Positions 1 through 7,344 are shown, counted from the stretch's first letter. The stretch is 10,565 nt of DNA from Baffinella frigidus (GCA_026770585.1 MU646878.1:149911-160475); one strand, 5' to 3'. Numbers and translations: made by a program. Notes: generated from the letters alone by a model not told the origin.

Positions 1-60
1 CCCCCCCTAGGACCTAAAGTAGGCGTATGCCTAGCTAGGGCCCTATGGAGGTCCTAGGGG
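1..60. mobile_element. Core of a family-1 fold-back element, truncated or cut by the window edge
   Basis: The core matches the middle of the element at 3995-4116: CCTAGGACC, then CTAGGGCCCTATGG, then GGTCCTAGGGGG. The TTTCTTATGAGCGAGGTACC-type end seen in full copies is absent on the right, so this is only the core, or a variant whose left part lies outside the window. Confidence 0.5.
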
Positions 61-555
61 GACCCGGAAGCCGTACAGACGGCGCGCCCACGACCCTTCT
101 AGATCCTGTAGGTCCTTTAGGTTCTTTTAACTCCCACCATAGGCGGACACCGGAACTGGCTCTGTTGAAAGGCCATGCTTCGTTTCGGATCACGTCAAGT
201 CCCCCTCCCCTGTGCAGCCAACGCCCCCGGGATTTAAGCCTTAAATGTACAGAATGGCTCCAATGACGCCCTCAAGCTGAGACAAGCTTTATCAGGGGAC
301 CCCATCAGCCCCTTCTAGGAGAGAAGAGATTCAAATAAAATCATTTTATTGAAGTTATGACGTCGGGGCATAAACTTAACGCGTCCAGAGCGGGCTCGCA
401 GTGAGTTACCCCGCGCCGACGCCCCTTCTAGAGTCCTAGAGACGCGATGTAATCGCGGCAACTACACTTCTCAATGGGAGGGAAAGATTGGGGCGCTGCG
501 TAGCGCCCCAGTGTCCACCGCATAGATCGCAGAAGACAGGCTGGGCCAGACCGAG
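61..555. other. No gene recognised; AATAAA-like motif
   Basis: A 73-codon frame starts at 45 inside the fold-back core and shows no coding character. CAAATAAAATC at 331-341 resembles a poly(A) signal and could mark the end of a transcript entering from the left, but nothing else supports that. The rest is unremarkable. Confidence 0.3.
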
Positions 556-617
556 GGCTCTCTCTCGCTCGCTCGCTCTCACTCGCTCACTCTCTCTCTC
601 TTTCTCTCGCTCTCTCG

Positions 618-654
<37 letters not shown>

Positions 655-671
655 CTTGTCTCTCTCTCTCG
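556..671. repeat. CT microsatellite (about 115 bp)
   Basis: Imperfect CT/CTCG dinucleotide and tetranucleotide run, purest at 627-652. It opens long frames on both strands (Ser/Leu/Arg on one, Arg/Glu on the other) that are low-complexity artefacts. Confidence 0.95.
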
Positions 672-799
672 CCGCCACCCGCTTTCCTGTTTCCTCGACC
701 CGGACCATCTAGGCCCACACAATTGGAGTCCTTCACTACGTGAGGGCCGATCCTCGGTGGTACAGGTACATGCACAGGCTCAGTGGTAACTACCGGAGG

Positions 800-915
800 C
801 CACACAGCGGAGTACGAATTTTCGGGCTCTGAGAGCCCGAGTTCCCGTTACCTTATCCGTAGGAACCCCCCTATCCCTACGGGTTACCTACCGTAGGGTT
901 CTAGCTCTGATCGCT
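800..915. mobile_element. Family-2 (CCACACAGCG) element, truncated on the right
   Basis: It begins CCACACAGCGG and continues with the same internal block as the complete copy at 6483-6643, sharing CCGTTACCTTATCCGTAGGA and the later ACCGTAGGG. The CGCTGTGTGG right end of the complete copy is not present. A small hairpin TCGGGCTC/GAGCCCGA sits at about 822-840. Confidence 0.6.
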
Positions 916-966
916 CATTACTGATTACTCGTAGGCCTTCTTGGAGGAGCCGCTGATTTCGCTCAA

Positions 967-1046
967 TTCTCCACTGTTACTTCTTAAAGTTAACAGAGGT
1001 TCCACTTTTGCTTTGAGACGTCCCAATCTCGACTTTTGTCTCGGTG
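967..1046. repeat. Left arm of an 80 bp long-range inverted repeat
   Basis: The reverse complement of 8702-8780 matches this segment with three substitutions and one single-base gap over about 80 positions, including AACAGAGGTTCCACTTTTGC. The flanking sequences differ, apart from a weak inward continuation around GCGCTCT. Confidence 0.85.
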
Positions 1047-1096
1047 CGCAGCGCTCTTCGAGGCGTCCACCAAGACAAACGTACCGGTAATCCTCG

Positions 1097-1154
1097 CCAA
1101 GAAACACCCGCTTGCCAGCACGTGACCGTATGCTGACAAGTGGGTGTTTCTTGG
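1097..1154. repeat. Hairpin with 13 bp perfect arms
   Basis: CCAAGAAACACCC (1097-1109) pairs with GGGTGTTTCTTGG (1142-1154). Pairing continues inward through CTTG.CAGCA and TGCTG.CAAG, leaving a loop of about 10 nt. Confidence 0.85.
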
Positions 1155-1253
1155 TTTCTGAACAAATTTAACGGCTGGATCCATTATTATTGGATGTGAC
1201 ACGAAAAAACACGAACGAACTTTTGGTAAAAAAAAGTTTTTTAACTGAAAGCT

Positions 1254-1513
1254 CGTAGTAAACTGGGAACGCGGTTGAACAGATTGGATGTCCCTTGTCA
1301 GCAACTGGTTAGTTTTGCAGATGCGACCTGTCCAGAAGGACACGACATGCTTAAAACACACGATTCCGGGTCAGAATAAAAAACTTTGAGGGAGCGTGCA
1401 CGAGCGTGCACTTGCATGGCACGAACCCACACAAACCAAAAAGTGAAATACCGTAGTAAACTGGGCACGCGGTTACACCTGTACACCGGCGTGGTGTTCC
1501 TTGTCAGCAACTG
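1254..1513 (+). repeat. Two divergent direct repeats, 1254-1307 and 1452-1513
   Basis: Both copies begin CGTAGTAAACTGGG.ACGCGGTT and end CCTTGTCAGCAACTG, with a more variable middle. They lie 0.1-0.4 kb before the gene A start codon. Between them is a duplicated GAGCGTGCAC at about 1392-1410. Confidence 0.8.
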
Positions 1514-1519
1514 ATGTAG

Positions 1520-1542
1520 TTTACTACTAATTTAGTAGTAAA
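1520..1542. repeat. Perfect 10 bp hairpin upstream of gene A
   Basis: TTTACTACTA and TAGTAGTAAA flank a 3-nt loop. It sits 77 nt before the gene A ATG and shares its TAGTAAA-type ends with the repeats at 9065-9174, so it may be another small fold-back relic rather than a regulatory site. Confidence 0.7.
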
Positions 1543-1618
1543 AAACATGTTTTCTTTCTCGTGACGAGGCTGTTCATGACCCACCGGAGCTCGAACACAA
1601 TCCTGACAGACAAGCACG

Positions 1619-2721
1619 ATGGCCCAGGCGTCACCATGCAGGAGAGGATCAATGATGGGGCTGATTACCGGTGTTGCTCCACTGAACCGTGCCGCCTCGA
1701 GGCGAGGATCGATGGCGGATGGCTACGGGGGGGTCAAGGAGCGGATGGCCCAGGTCCTGAGGGGGAAGGAGGAGATGGTGCAACGGCTAAACTTCCTTCA
1801 CAGAAAACTAGAGTTCATGGTAGACGTGAAGACCAAGAACCTCCGCAAGGCCGAGTGGATGGAGGAGAAGGACCGCTCTGTCGCGCGTCTGAACACGGTG
1901 AGAGAAGAAGGGATTGAGGGAACGGGCGAGAGGGAGGAAGGAAGGGAGGGAGGGAGGGAGGGAGGGAGGGAGGGAGAGTGCCTTCTCATCGAGGGCACGG
2001 CTTGACACGTGGATCTCGCGCTTCATCCGCTTCATATCCGTCTCAACTCAGGAGTTTGAGTATCACGTGGTGTGATCACGCGACAGTCATCCATGGTTTT
2101 TGCGAGCAAAAACACTGCAGCTGGCTGTGGCGACCTGTAGCGAGCAGCAACTCACCCTGGTTTCCATCCTCCCCGCAGATGGTGGCGGCTCTCCGCGAAA
2201 TGCTTCTTGACGAGGAGGAGGACGTCACTTTGTCGGATGAGATTGAGAACGCCGGAGCCGCCGATCGCACGTGCACTTCAGACACCGACATCCAGCCACT
2301 GCGCACCGTGATCCAGATGTTCGCTGCCGCCGCCGCCGCGCCGCAGCCCACGCCCTCATTCATCCACCGCATCCAGACGGACCTCTTCAACACATTCATG
2401 GACAATTTCTCCCCCCTTGCACCCCTCGGGTCTGCCGAGACAGACGTCGCAGAAACGATGCGGGGGCGCGCGACGGGGGGCGCGCTGGCCACAACATTGT
2501 CCGTTGCATCCGTGCAGTCCGCGCCCTTGCCGCTCACAGTGCACAGAGGCGACTCCCCTCTCGGGTCCCTGCAACGAGTCCAATCTCTTCCAAAGGGGAT
2601 GCGGCGCTGGACCACCACTTTGATTCCGAAGGAGATGAGGCGGTGGACCACCACTATGCAGAGGTTAGTGCGGTCTGTGAAACATGACGGCGCGTCAGCG
2701 TCCTTTGACATGGCCATTTGA
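1619..2721 (+). CDS. Gene A: unrecognised two-exon protein, coiled-coil-like N-terminal half
   Basis: Exons 1619-1897 and 2179-2721 join in phase 0 to give 273 residues. I do not recognise the family. The start ATG has A at -3 and G at +4, and an in-frame TGA lies 13 nt upstream, at 1604-1606. Residues 8-12 and 28-32 both read RRGSM, which matches the basic RRxS context favoured by PKA/PKG-type kinases (family knowledge, not proof of phosphorylation). Residues about 39-92 are rich in K/E/R with spaced L, M and V and look like an amphipathic helix or coiled coil; it continues across the junction into an acidic DEEED stretch at 104-108. Six alanines lie at 142-147. Residues 232-243 and 244-255 form a 12-residue tandem repeat sharing MRRWTTT. 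Codon third positions are GC-rich throughout exon 1 and most of exon 2. The reading frame after about residue 215 is uncertain (see the finding). It could be a soluble scaffold or regulatory protein, but no function can be assigned. Confidence 0.6.
1898..2178 (+). other. Intron of gene A (281 nt)
   Basis: Donor ACG|GTGAGA at 1897/1898 and acceptor CCTCCCCGCAG|ATG at 2178/2179 join two open frames in phase 0. The exon 1 frame runs on past the donor but degenerates at once into a GGGA-repeat ORF, which supports removal of this segment. The intron holds the GGGA microsatellite at 1931-1978. Confidence 0.7.
1931..1978 (+). repeat. GGGA microsatellite inside the gene A intron
   Basis: About ten GGGA units, nearly perfect from 1943 to 1975. 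It creates Gly/Arg/Glu and Pro/Ser frames that are not genes. Confidence 0.9.
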
Positions 2722-2754
2722 GAATGAGAACGCCATGTGAGGGCCGTAGCCGTG

Positions 2755-2870
2755 TAGGTACCTCGCTCATAAGAAACAGCCCCCTAATAGGACCACCATA
2801 GTGCCGTAGGCATAGGCCTGCTGTAGGGCCCTGGGAGGAGGCGGTTTCTTATGAGCGAGATACCCCTGTA
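2755..2870. mobile_element. Family-1 inverted-repeat MITE, copy 1
   Basis: The arms GGTACCTCGCTCATAAGAAA (from 2757) and TTTCTTATGAGCGAGATACC (to 2864) pair with one mismatch. A short TGTA/TACA pairing lies outside them. The core holds AGGCATAGGCCTGCTGTAGG. The element starts 33 nt after the gene A stop codon. It has no coding capacity, so it would depend on a transposase from elsewhere. Confidence 0.85.
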
Positions 2871-3127
2871 ACCAAGCGCGAGGGTGGTGAAGGAGTAAGC
2901 AAGTGAAAGGGTGTGTCTGTGCGATTCTCGCTGGCGCGCGTCCTTGAGGTCCTTGAGGTTTTCAATGCTCCCAACATAGCCCAACAACACGCCCTTCCGT
3001 AGAAAGGATCTGCAGAGAAAGCATTTTGCGTGCAGGATCTGCCTCCGGCCGAGGAAGCCTACTCTACACACAGCTTCATTCCAGACAACCTTATCGGAAA
3101 GCAACGCCCGCCCGCACTCACTCCCCC
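2871..3127. other. No clear gene; coding-like fragment before the telomeric tract
   Basis: After an AG at 3034-3035 (GCGTGCAG) the plus strand reads a protein-like DLPPAEEAYSTHSF, but no GT donor follows before the telomeric repeat, so it cannot be a normal internal exon. A minus-strand frame from 3104 reads into the MITE and is not convincing. Confidence 0.3.
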
Positions 3128-3361
3128 CCTAAACCCCAAACCCTAAACCATGAACCCTGAACCCTGAACCCTAAACCCTAAATCCTAAACCCTAAATCCT
3201 AAACCCTGAACCCTGAACCCTACACCCTACACCCTACACCCTACACCCTTCACCCTACACCCTACACCCTAAACCCTACACCCTACACCCTAAACCCTAA
3301 ACCCTAAACCCTAAACCCTAAACCCTAAACCCTAAACCCTAAACCCTAAACCCTAAACCCC
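3128..3361 (-). repeat. Interstitial telomeric repeat, CCCTAAA on the plus strand
   Basis: The left half is degenerate (CCCTGAA, CCCTACA, CCCTTCA variants). 3288-3357 is ten perfect CCCTAAA units. This is the Arabidopsis-type telomere sequence. It lies inside the contig, so it is an interstitial tract: an old chromosome end, a fusion point, or repeat added at a break. A perfect 7 bp inverted repeat, CTCAACG/CGTTGAG, follows at 3367-3382. Confidence 0.95.
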
Positions 3362-3819
3362 GAACCCTCAACGACCGTTGAGAACGAATCACATGCATTG
3401 CCCCGACGGCTGTTGGGAGCTCGAAGCTTCATCCAACCGCCACACATCACACGTGTGATGCATTTTTTAAGGGTGTATCTCTTCAGTGGCGAGTAGGTGC
3501 ATATGCCCAAGGAGCCAGAGAGGGTACGTGCACGCACGCACCCAGGCCTAACCGGGGCAACGGCTCCAAAGTCTGCCGAGGCAGGCCTATCCCCGGATAG
3601 TCCTCACAGTGCTCGCTTCTGGCGAACGGTGCCGGAAGGTTTGGAAGCGCGGCATCGCAGGGCCTGTCTCTCTCATCGGTTGGCAACTAGTCAGCCACAA
3701 ACTCACCTCTTCTCTCCCCTCTGCCCCTCCGCGTGGCAAACAATGCACCTGTGCCACAACGCGCATCCTCGCCGTGAGCAAACCAACATCTTCTCACACA
3801 CACACAAACACAAACACCT
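3362..3819. other. No gene recognised; 16 bp perfect palindrome
   Basis: CATCACACGTGTGATG at 3445-3460 is a perfect palindrome centred on the E-box-like core CACGTG and could bind a dimeric factor (inference). Plus-strand frames at 3497-3904 and 3609-3833 have no consistent codon bias or clear splice partners. Confidence 0.4.
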
Positions 3820-3940
3820 ACGGGGGTACCTAGCTCACAAGAAAAAGCCCCCCCCCCTAGGACCCCCGGAGGGCCCTAGGCATAGGCCTACTGTAGGGTC
3901 CTAGGGGGTGCGCTTTCTTGTGAGCAAGGTACCCGTGTAC
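3820..3940. mobile_element. Family-1 inverted-repeat MITE, copy 2
   Basis: The arms GGTACCTAGCTCACAAGAAA (3825-3844) and TTTCTTGTGAGCAAGGTACC (3914-3933) pair with one mismatch. The core contains CCCTAGGACC and AGGCATAGGCCTACTGTAGG, close to copies 1 and 4. Confidence 0.85.
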
Positions 3941-3975
3941 TGTACGTGTGCTCCAACGTTTGTGCCCTCTTGTGA

Positions 3976-3998
3976 ATGCGGCCGCATGTACATGTACA
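3976..3998. repeat. Two back-to-back perfect palindromes
   Basis: ATGCGGCCGCAT (3976-3987) and TGTACATGTACA (3987-3998) share one base and lie just before MITE copy 3. No function can be assigned. Confidence 0.6.
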
Positions 3999-4116
3999 GG
4001 GGTACCTCTCTCATAAGGAGCCGCGCCCTCCTAGGACCCTACAGTAGGCCTATGTCTAGGGCCCTATGGTGGTCCTAGCTAGAGGGGGGGGCTCTTTCGT
4101 ATCAGCGAGGCACCCC
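3995..4116. mobile_element. Family-1 inverted-repeat MITE, copy 3 (diverged)
   Basis: The left end GGTACCTCTCTCATAAGGAG (from 4001) pairs imperfectly with CTCTTTCGTATCAGCGAGGC (4092-4111). The core (CCTAGGACCCTACAGTAGG, then CTAGGGCCCTATGG) lies in the opposite orientation to copies 1, 2 and 4 and matches the fragment at 1-60. Confidence 0.75.
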
Positions 4117-4772
4117 GAGCCTCAAGAAAGCGCACGCACGCGCAAGGAAGGGTAGCAGAGCAGCAGCGTTTGCGCAGCTGGGCCCGGCGGTGGGCAACAG
4201 GGTGGCGCTCTCAGCCATACATGCACCGTTCGATCGATCTTGAGTTTCGAAACGGAGTTGGCTGAAATGTCCCGGTCAGTTCGGGGGGCGTCTTCCAAAA
4301 GTGGAAAGGTTGACTTAGTACCAGTTCGTCACGTGACGTGTCTATCAAAGCAAAAAAGGGGCGGAACACGCACTTTTCTCTCTGCCGCCCGTGCCCGTAC
4401 AGGGGTTGCTTGGAATTCAGTGCCGCCCGCGCAGGATTTTGCGGTGATGCAATAAAGGGGGATGACATCGCTGTATTGACCACACAGCACGACCGCGGAA
4501 GCTCAGAATCGCCCTAGGTTCTTAGAGAGAGCGCGCGCGCGAGAGAGAGAGAGAAAGCGAGAGATCCTGCACTCAGAGGGCGTGGAGCAGCATAAGATGA
4601 AGCAGGGCCCGCGGAACAAAGTTTTCTAGCGGGCCAGGGATGCACGAATGTAAGCAGTCGCCTGGACGGTCGTCACGGGAGCCGGGATGGGCGTCTACAC
4701 GCAGCGCGAGGGGCGAAATGTCCAGGAGGAATCGGTTCTCCCGTGCCGCTGCATCCAGGGTAAGCAGGAGCG
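4117..4772. other. No gene recognised; GA microsatellite and AATAAA motif
   Basis: A frame at 4240-4455 starts at TTG and has no convincing splice signals or recognised domain. AATAAA occurs at 4451-4456. An impure GA/CG dinucleotide run covers about 4525-4563. Confidence 0.3.
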
Positions 4773-4886
4773 TCAGTTGGCCAGGATAGGGCGGCGGTTG
4801 GCCAGGATAGGGCGGCGGTTGGCAGGATAGGGCGTCGGTTGGCAGGATAGGGCGGCGGTTGGCCAGGATAGGGCGGCAGTTGGCAG
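4773..4886 (+). repeat. Minisatellite, 20-21 bp unit, first block
   Basis: Five nearly identical units of the type CCAGGATAGGGCGGCGGTTGG, some lacking one C. The minus strand reads a Pro/Tyr-rich repeat frame that is an artefact. Confidence 0.9.
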
Positions 4887-5090
4887 GCCACGCAAGGTCA
4901 CAAGTCGAAATTTCATTTTACTACAAGATCTTCGAGTAAAGTTGATTCTACCTAGGAAACACGCCAAAAGTGTTGGGAATTGGAGCTCTTTGCTGGCGGA
5001 ATTTTAAGAATCTGTACCACGATAAGCCATCTAAACACTTTGAGCGCGAACGAGTGTGTATGAAAATCCCACTTATGCCCTGGCGCGGAC

Positions 5091-5252
5091 CTTGCTCGGA
5101 TAGCGAGGCGGGTCGGGTAATTTTGAGTCGTGTCCAAGTTGTGGGGGCTGAAACTCCCATTTTTGAAGTTTCAGCCCCCACAACTTGGACACGACTCGTG
5201 GATTCGTACCCGAATCAGAAAGATCCGTCTGCCCCCTCGCTATCCGACCAAG
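5091..5252. repeat. Strong hairpin with a perfect 31 bp stem
   Basis: 5125-5155 and 5167-5197 are perfect reverse complements around an 11-nt loop (for example CCAAGTTGTGGGGGCTGAAA on the left arm). A second pair, 5091-5107 and 5236-5252, matches at 16 of 17 positions, so the whole segment folds back with a looser middle. It separates the two blocks of the minisatellite. Confidence 0.9.
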
Positions 5253-5350
5253 GTAGGGCGTCAGTCACCTGCTGGGTGGCAGGATAGGGCAGCGGTTGGC
5301 ACAGGATAGGGCGGCGGTTGGGCAGGATAGAGCGGCGGTTAACTGCAGGA
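5253..5350 (+). repeat. Minisatellite, second block (diverged)
   Basis: Three units of the GGCAGGATAGGGCGGCGGTT type plus a degenerate edge, matching 4773-4886. The hairpin at 5091-5252 and about 200 bp of other sequence lie between the two blocks. Confidence 0.8.
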
Positions 5351-6245
5351 TGGGCGAAGCGCGCGCGCGCTCCCCGCGTTGGACGTGACTGATTTGGTCA
5401 GTTGTGTAGTAATTTTCGTAGATGCGGGGAACTCCGGAGCGTTTAAGTTAAATGCCTGGCAGGATTAGGTGACCTGCTGGGTGAGCGAAGCGCGCGCGCG
5501 CAGCAGCGTCGAACGCCGGGAACTGCCCCCAGTTGTATCTGCCGTGCAGTCGCTTTATCTTCGTATACGTTGTATACTTGGTGATATATGACTCTGGGTA
5601 GGTGACTCTCTAGCATCTTCTGCTCTTGCATCTTCTGCTCTTGTGCGTCGCCTCCCAAACGGTTTCACCCTGGCCTAGTTGACTAGTTCTGCGCCCAGAC
5701 TCGGATGGACTGCGGGGAAAGAGGCAAGAGGCGCTGCTGCGTTCAACGACGGGAAGAGCCCCGAGGTGTGCCTGCAGTGCAGTCGCTTTACTCTCAACAT
5801 CGACTTGCCGAGATTATAGCCCAGTGGGGGTACTGATTCGACTAGGTACACTACGAACTGTACTAACTACACGCGGGGAGAGTCAGGTTATGAGCCCACC
5901 CGTCAGTACCTGCCCGAGGTCAGTCCTGGCGATGCCATGCATTTGGGGGAACGGTGATTCATCTTTACTGAATGAAAGTTTTCAGAAATCGGCCCTGCTA
6001 AAGAGACGCCTCACCACCAGCACTCCCAGGTGGCTCAAATTGTGCTCTGGAACATATTCCCAAAAGTTAATTTCCCCCTGAAAATGTGTCAACTTTTGAC
6101 CTTGAGTGGGCAATTTGCCCCCTCTGTCAAGGCAAATCTAAAAGGTTCCACAGCAATATTTGAGCCAGGCAGATAGCCGGCGTCACGTTCGTGTTGCTTG
6201 TTTGAACGTGCTTCTCTGTCTCTCACTTTCTGTGGCGTCCTGCAG
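5351..6245. other. No gene recognised; diverged local duplications
   Basis: GCGAAGCGCGCGCGCGC recurs at about 5355 and 5484. 5505-5565 and 5738-5795 are diverged copies, both ending near GTGCAGTCGCTTTA. GCATCTTCTGCTCTT is tandemly repeated at 5613-5642. The frame at 5824-6081 starts at GTG and has no phase-compatible splice to gene B. The last 60 nt are a pyrimidine-rich run into the gene B acceptor. Confidence 0.4.
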
Positions 6246-6767
6246 TCTTTAACGAGCTCAACAACGTCGGGGACGCGATTTCGGAGGTCGGCGGACTTTT
6301 GAACAGAGTCGATAGCCGGGACATCCGAAACCACCTGCCTGCAAATTTCCAAGGTGCCGCCCTCGCAGAAGCCAGGCCCCGGCCCAGAGAGAGTTTTTCC
6401 TGCATGGGGGGAGGTGGCGATTGTGATTGTCGTGCATGCAGGGAATTTGGGTATGATATGTGGGGGAGCCCCTTTGCACCAGCCACACAGCGGGCTTCAA
6501 GGGATTTTCGGCTCAAATTTGGCCACCTTTCCGTTACCTTATCCGTAGGAACCCCCCCTACGTCCCTACGGATTGCATACCGTAGGGTCGTAGGCCTTAT
6601 CGCTTAAGGGTTATTCGAAATCACTTCGAAGGTCGCTGTGTGGGACGTTACAGGAATCTGGCCAAATCCCTGAATCACCTATACATGCGTTTGCAGGTCC
6701 CATGTCCTTCGACGAGTTCCTCACGTTGGTCGAGAACATAGAAACTGAGATCATCATGCGAGAGTGA
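6246..6767 (+). CDS. Gene B: last two exons of a gene ending in an EF-hand-like segment (5' end missing)
   Basis: Two exons, 6246-6353 and 6697-6767, join in phase 1 (a G codon is completed across the junction) and end at TGA 6765-6767. The first exon follows a strong pyrimidine tract ending CCTGCAG. It enters in phase 1, so at least one upstream exon is missing. The joined end is about 58 residues: helix-like sequence with LNNVGDAISEVGGLL, then a turn, then SFDEFLTLVENIETEI to the end. Aligned to an EF-hand loop, PANFQGPMSFDE keeps N at position 3, G at 6, a hydrophobic residue at 8 and E at 12, but has P instead of D at position 1, so calcium binding is doubtful. The EF-hand reading is inference from this one pattern; it could equally be an unrelated helical protein. 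No start, promoter or poly(A) signal was found. Confidence 0.55.
6354..6696 (+). other. Intron of gene B (343 nt) carrying a MITE
   Basis: Donor CAAG|GTGCCG at 6353/6354 and acceptor CGTTTGCAG at 6696. Removing it keeps the frame open to a stop 71 nt into the next exon. Nearly half of the intron is the inverted-repeat element at 6483-6643. Confidence 0.55.
6483..6643. mobile_element. Family-2 inverted-repeat MITE in the gene B intron
   Basis: The ends CCACACAGCG and CGCTGTGTGG are perfect complements, and imperfect pairing continues for about 30 bp (GGCTTCAAGGGATTTTCG against CGAAATCACTTCGAAGG). The interior shares CCGTTACCTTATCCGTAGGA with 800-915. No obvious target-site duplication is visible. 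Confidence 0.75.
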
Positions 6768-6770
6768 CAG

Positions 6771-6892
6771 TACAGGGTTACCTCGCTCACAAGAAAACGC
6801 CACCCTCCTAGGACCATTATAGGGCCCCAGGCATAGGCCTACTGTAGGGTCCTAGGGGGGCGGCGGTTTCTTATGAGCGCAGTACCTCTGTA
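6771..6892. mobile_element. Family-1 inverted-repeat MITE, copy 4, directly after the gene B stop
   Basis: TACAGGGTTACCTCGCTCAC at the left pairs with TTATGAGCGCAGTACCTCTG at the right. The core has CCTAGGACC, AGGCATAGGCCTACTGTAGG and CCTAGGGGGG. It begins 3 nt after the TGA, so the 3' untranslated region of gene B would start inside it. Confidence 0.85.
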
Positions 6893-7242
6893 GTGCTACA
6901 AGCTCGTAGATGAGGCATACGTGTACGACTCGTGTGAGCGCTCCTTAGGTCCTCATCTTTTTGTGGAAAAACGGAGGGCTCTGTGGAGGTATGGGGGAGC
7001 GTCCCACGACGTACACGTAGGTGCAGGTTTCCCTGTTTTGGTCAAAATCGTATTTGACCAGAACCGAGGATCCCGTGGCGGTCCTAGGGGGGCAAAGTGT
7101 AGAGTGCGCGCATGGCCTCGCTCTAGGTCTTGCTTAATCATAGCCTCGGTGGGGGAGACATGGCGGCCGTGATGGAATTAAAACAAGTCTCTCCCTGTAC
7201 GGACATCGGTTTCTCGCACGCCAGCCCCCGAGGGGGGAGTTA
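6893..7242. other. No gene recognised
   Basis: Only short frames without coding character. GGTCAAA/TTTGACC at 7040-7059 is a small inverted repeat, and CGGTCCTAGGGGGG near 7078-7091 echoes the family-1 core. Confidence 0.4.
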
Positions 7243-7344
7243 AGGTGTGGGGTTTGGGTTTTGAGTTTTGAGGTTTGGGGTTTGGGGTGTGGGGTTTGGG
7301 GTTTGGGGTGTGGGGTTTGGGGTTCGGGGTTTGGGGTTTGGGGT
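7243..7344 (+). repeat. Degenerate G-rich telomere-like tract, TTTGGGG
   Basis: About 14 seven-base units, mostly TTTGGGG with TGTGGGG and TTCGGGG variants. The seven-base period suggests decay or variation of TTTAGGG. It could form G-quadruplexes (inference). The minus-strand Pro/Lys/His frame across it is an artefact. Confidence 0.8.

Noticed and set aside
436-805. Overlapping ORFs rich in Arg/Glu or Ser/Leu
   Set aside because: They are translations of the CT microsatellite on both strands; no splice or start context supports them.
2076-2717. A 213-residue ORF on the minus strand opposite gene A exon 2
   Set aside because: It is the shadow of a GC-rich exon; the plus strand has a good acceptor, codon bias and continuity with exon 1.
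3035-3115. A coding-like stretch (DLPPAEEAYSTHSF) after an AG acceptor
   Set aside because: No GT donor or stop in a sensible position before the telomeric repeat; not usable as an exon.
4773-5350. Regular repeats considered as a CRISPR-like array
   Set aside because: Units are contiguous with no unique spacers, and the context is eukaryotic; this is a minisatellite.
5824-6081. An 85-residue plus-strand frame upstream of gene B, considered as a missing exon
   Set aside because: It begins at GTG, and no donor in it gives the phase-1 junction needed at 6246.
6089-6352. An 87-residue minus-strand ORF with protein-like sequence
   Set aside because: It mirrors the gene B exon. The plus strand explains this segment better, with a pyrimidine tract, acceptor, donor and an in-phase terminal exon.
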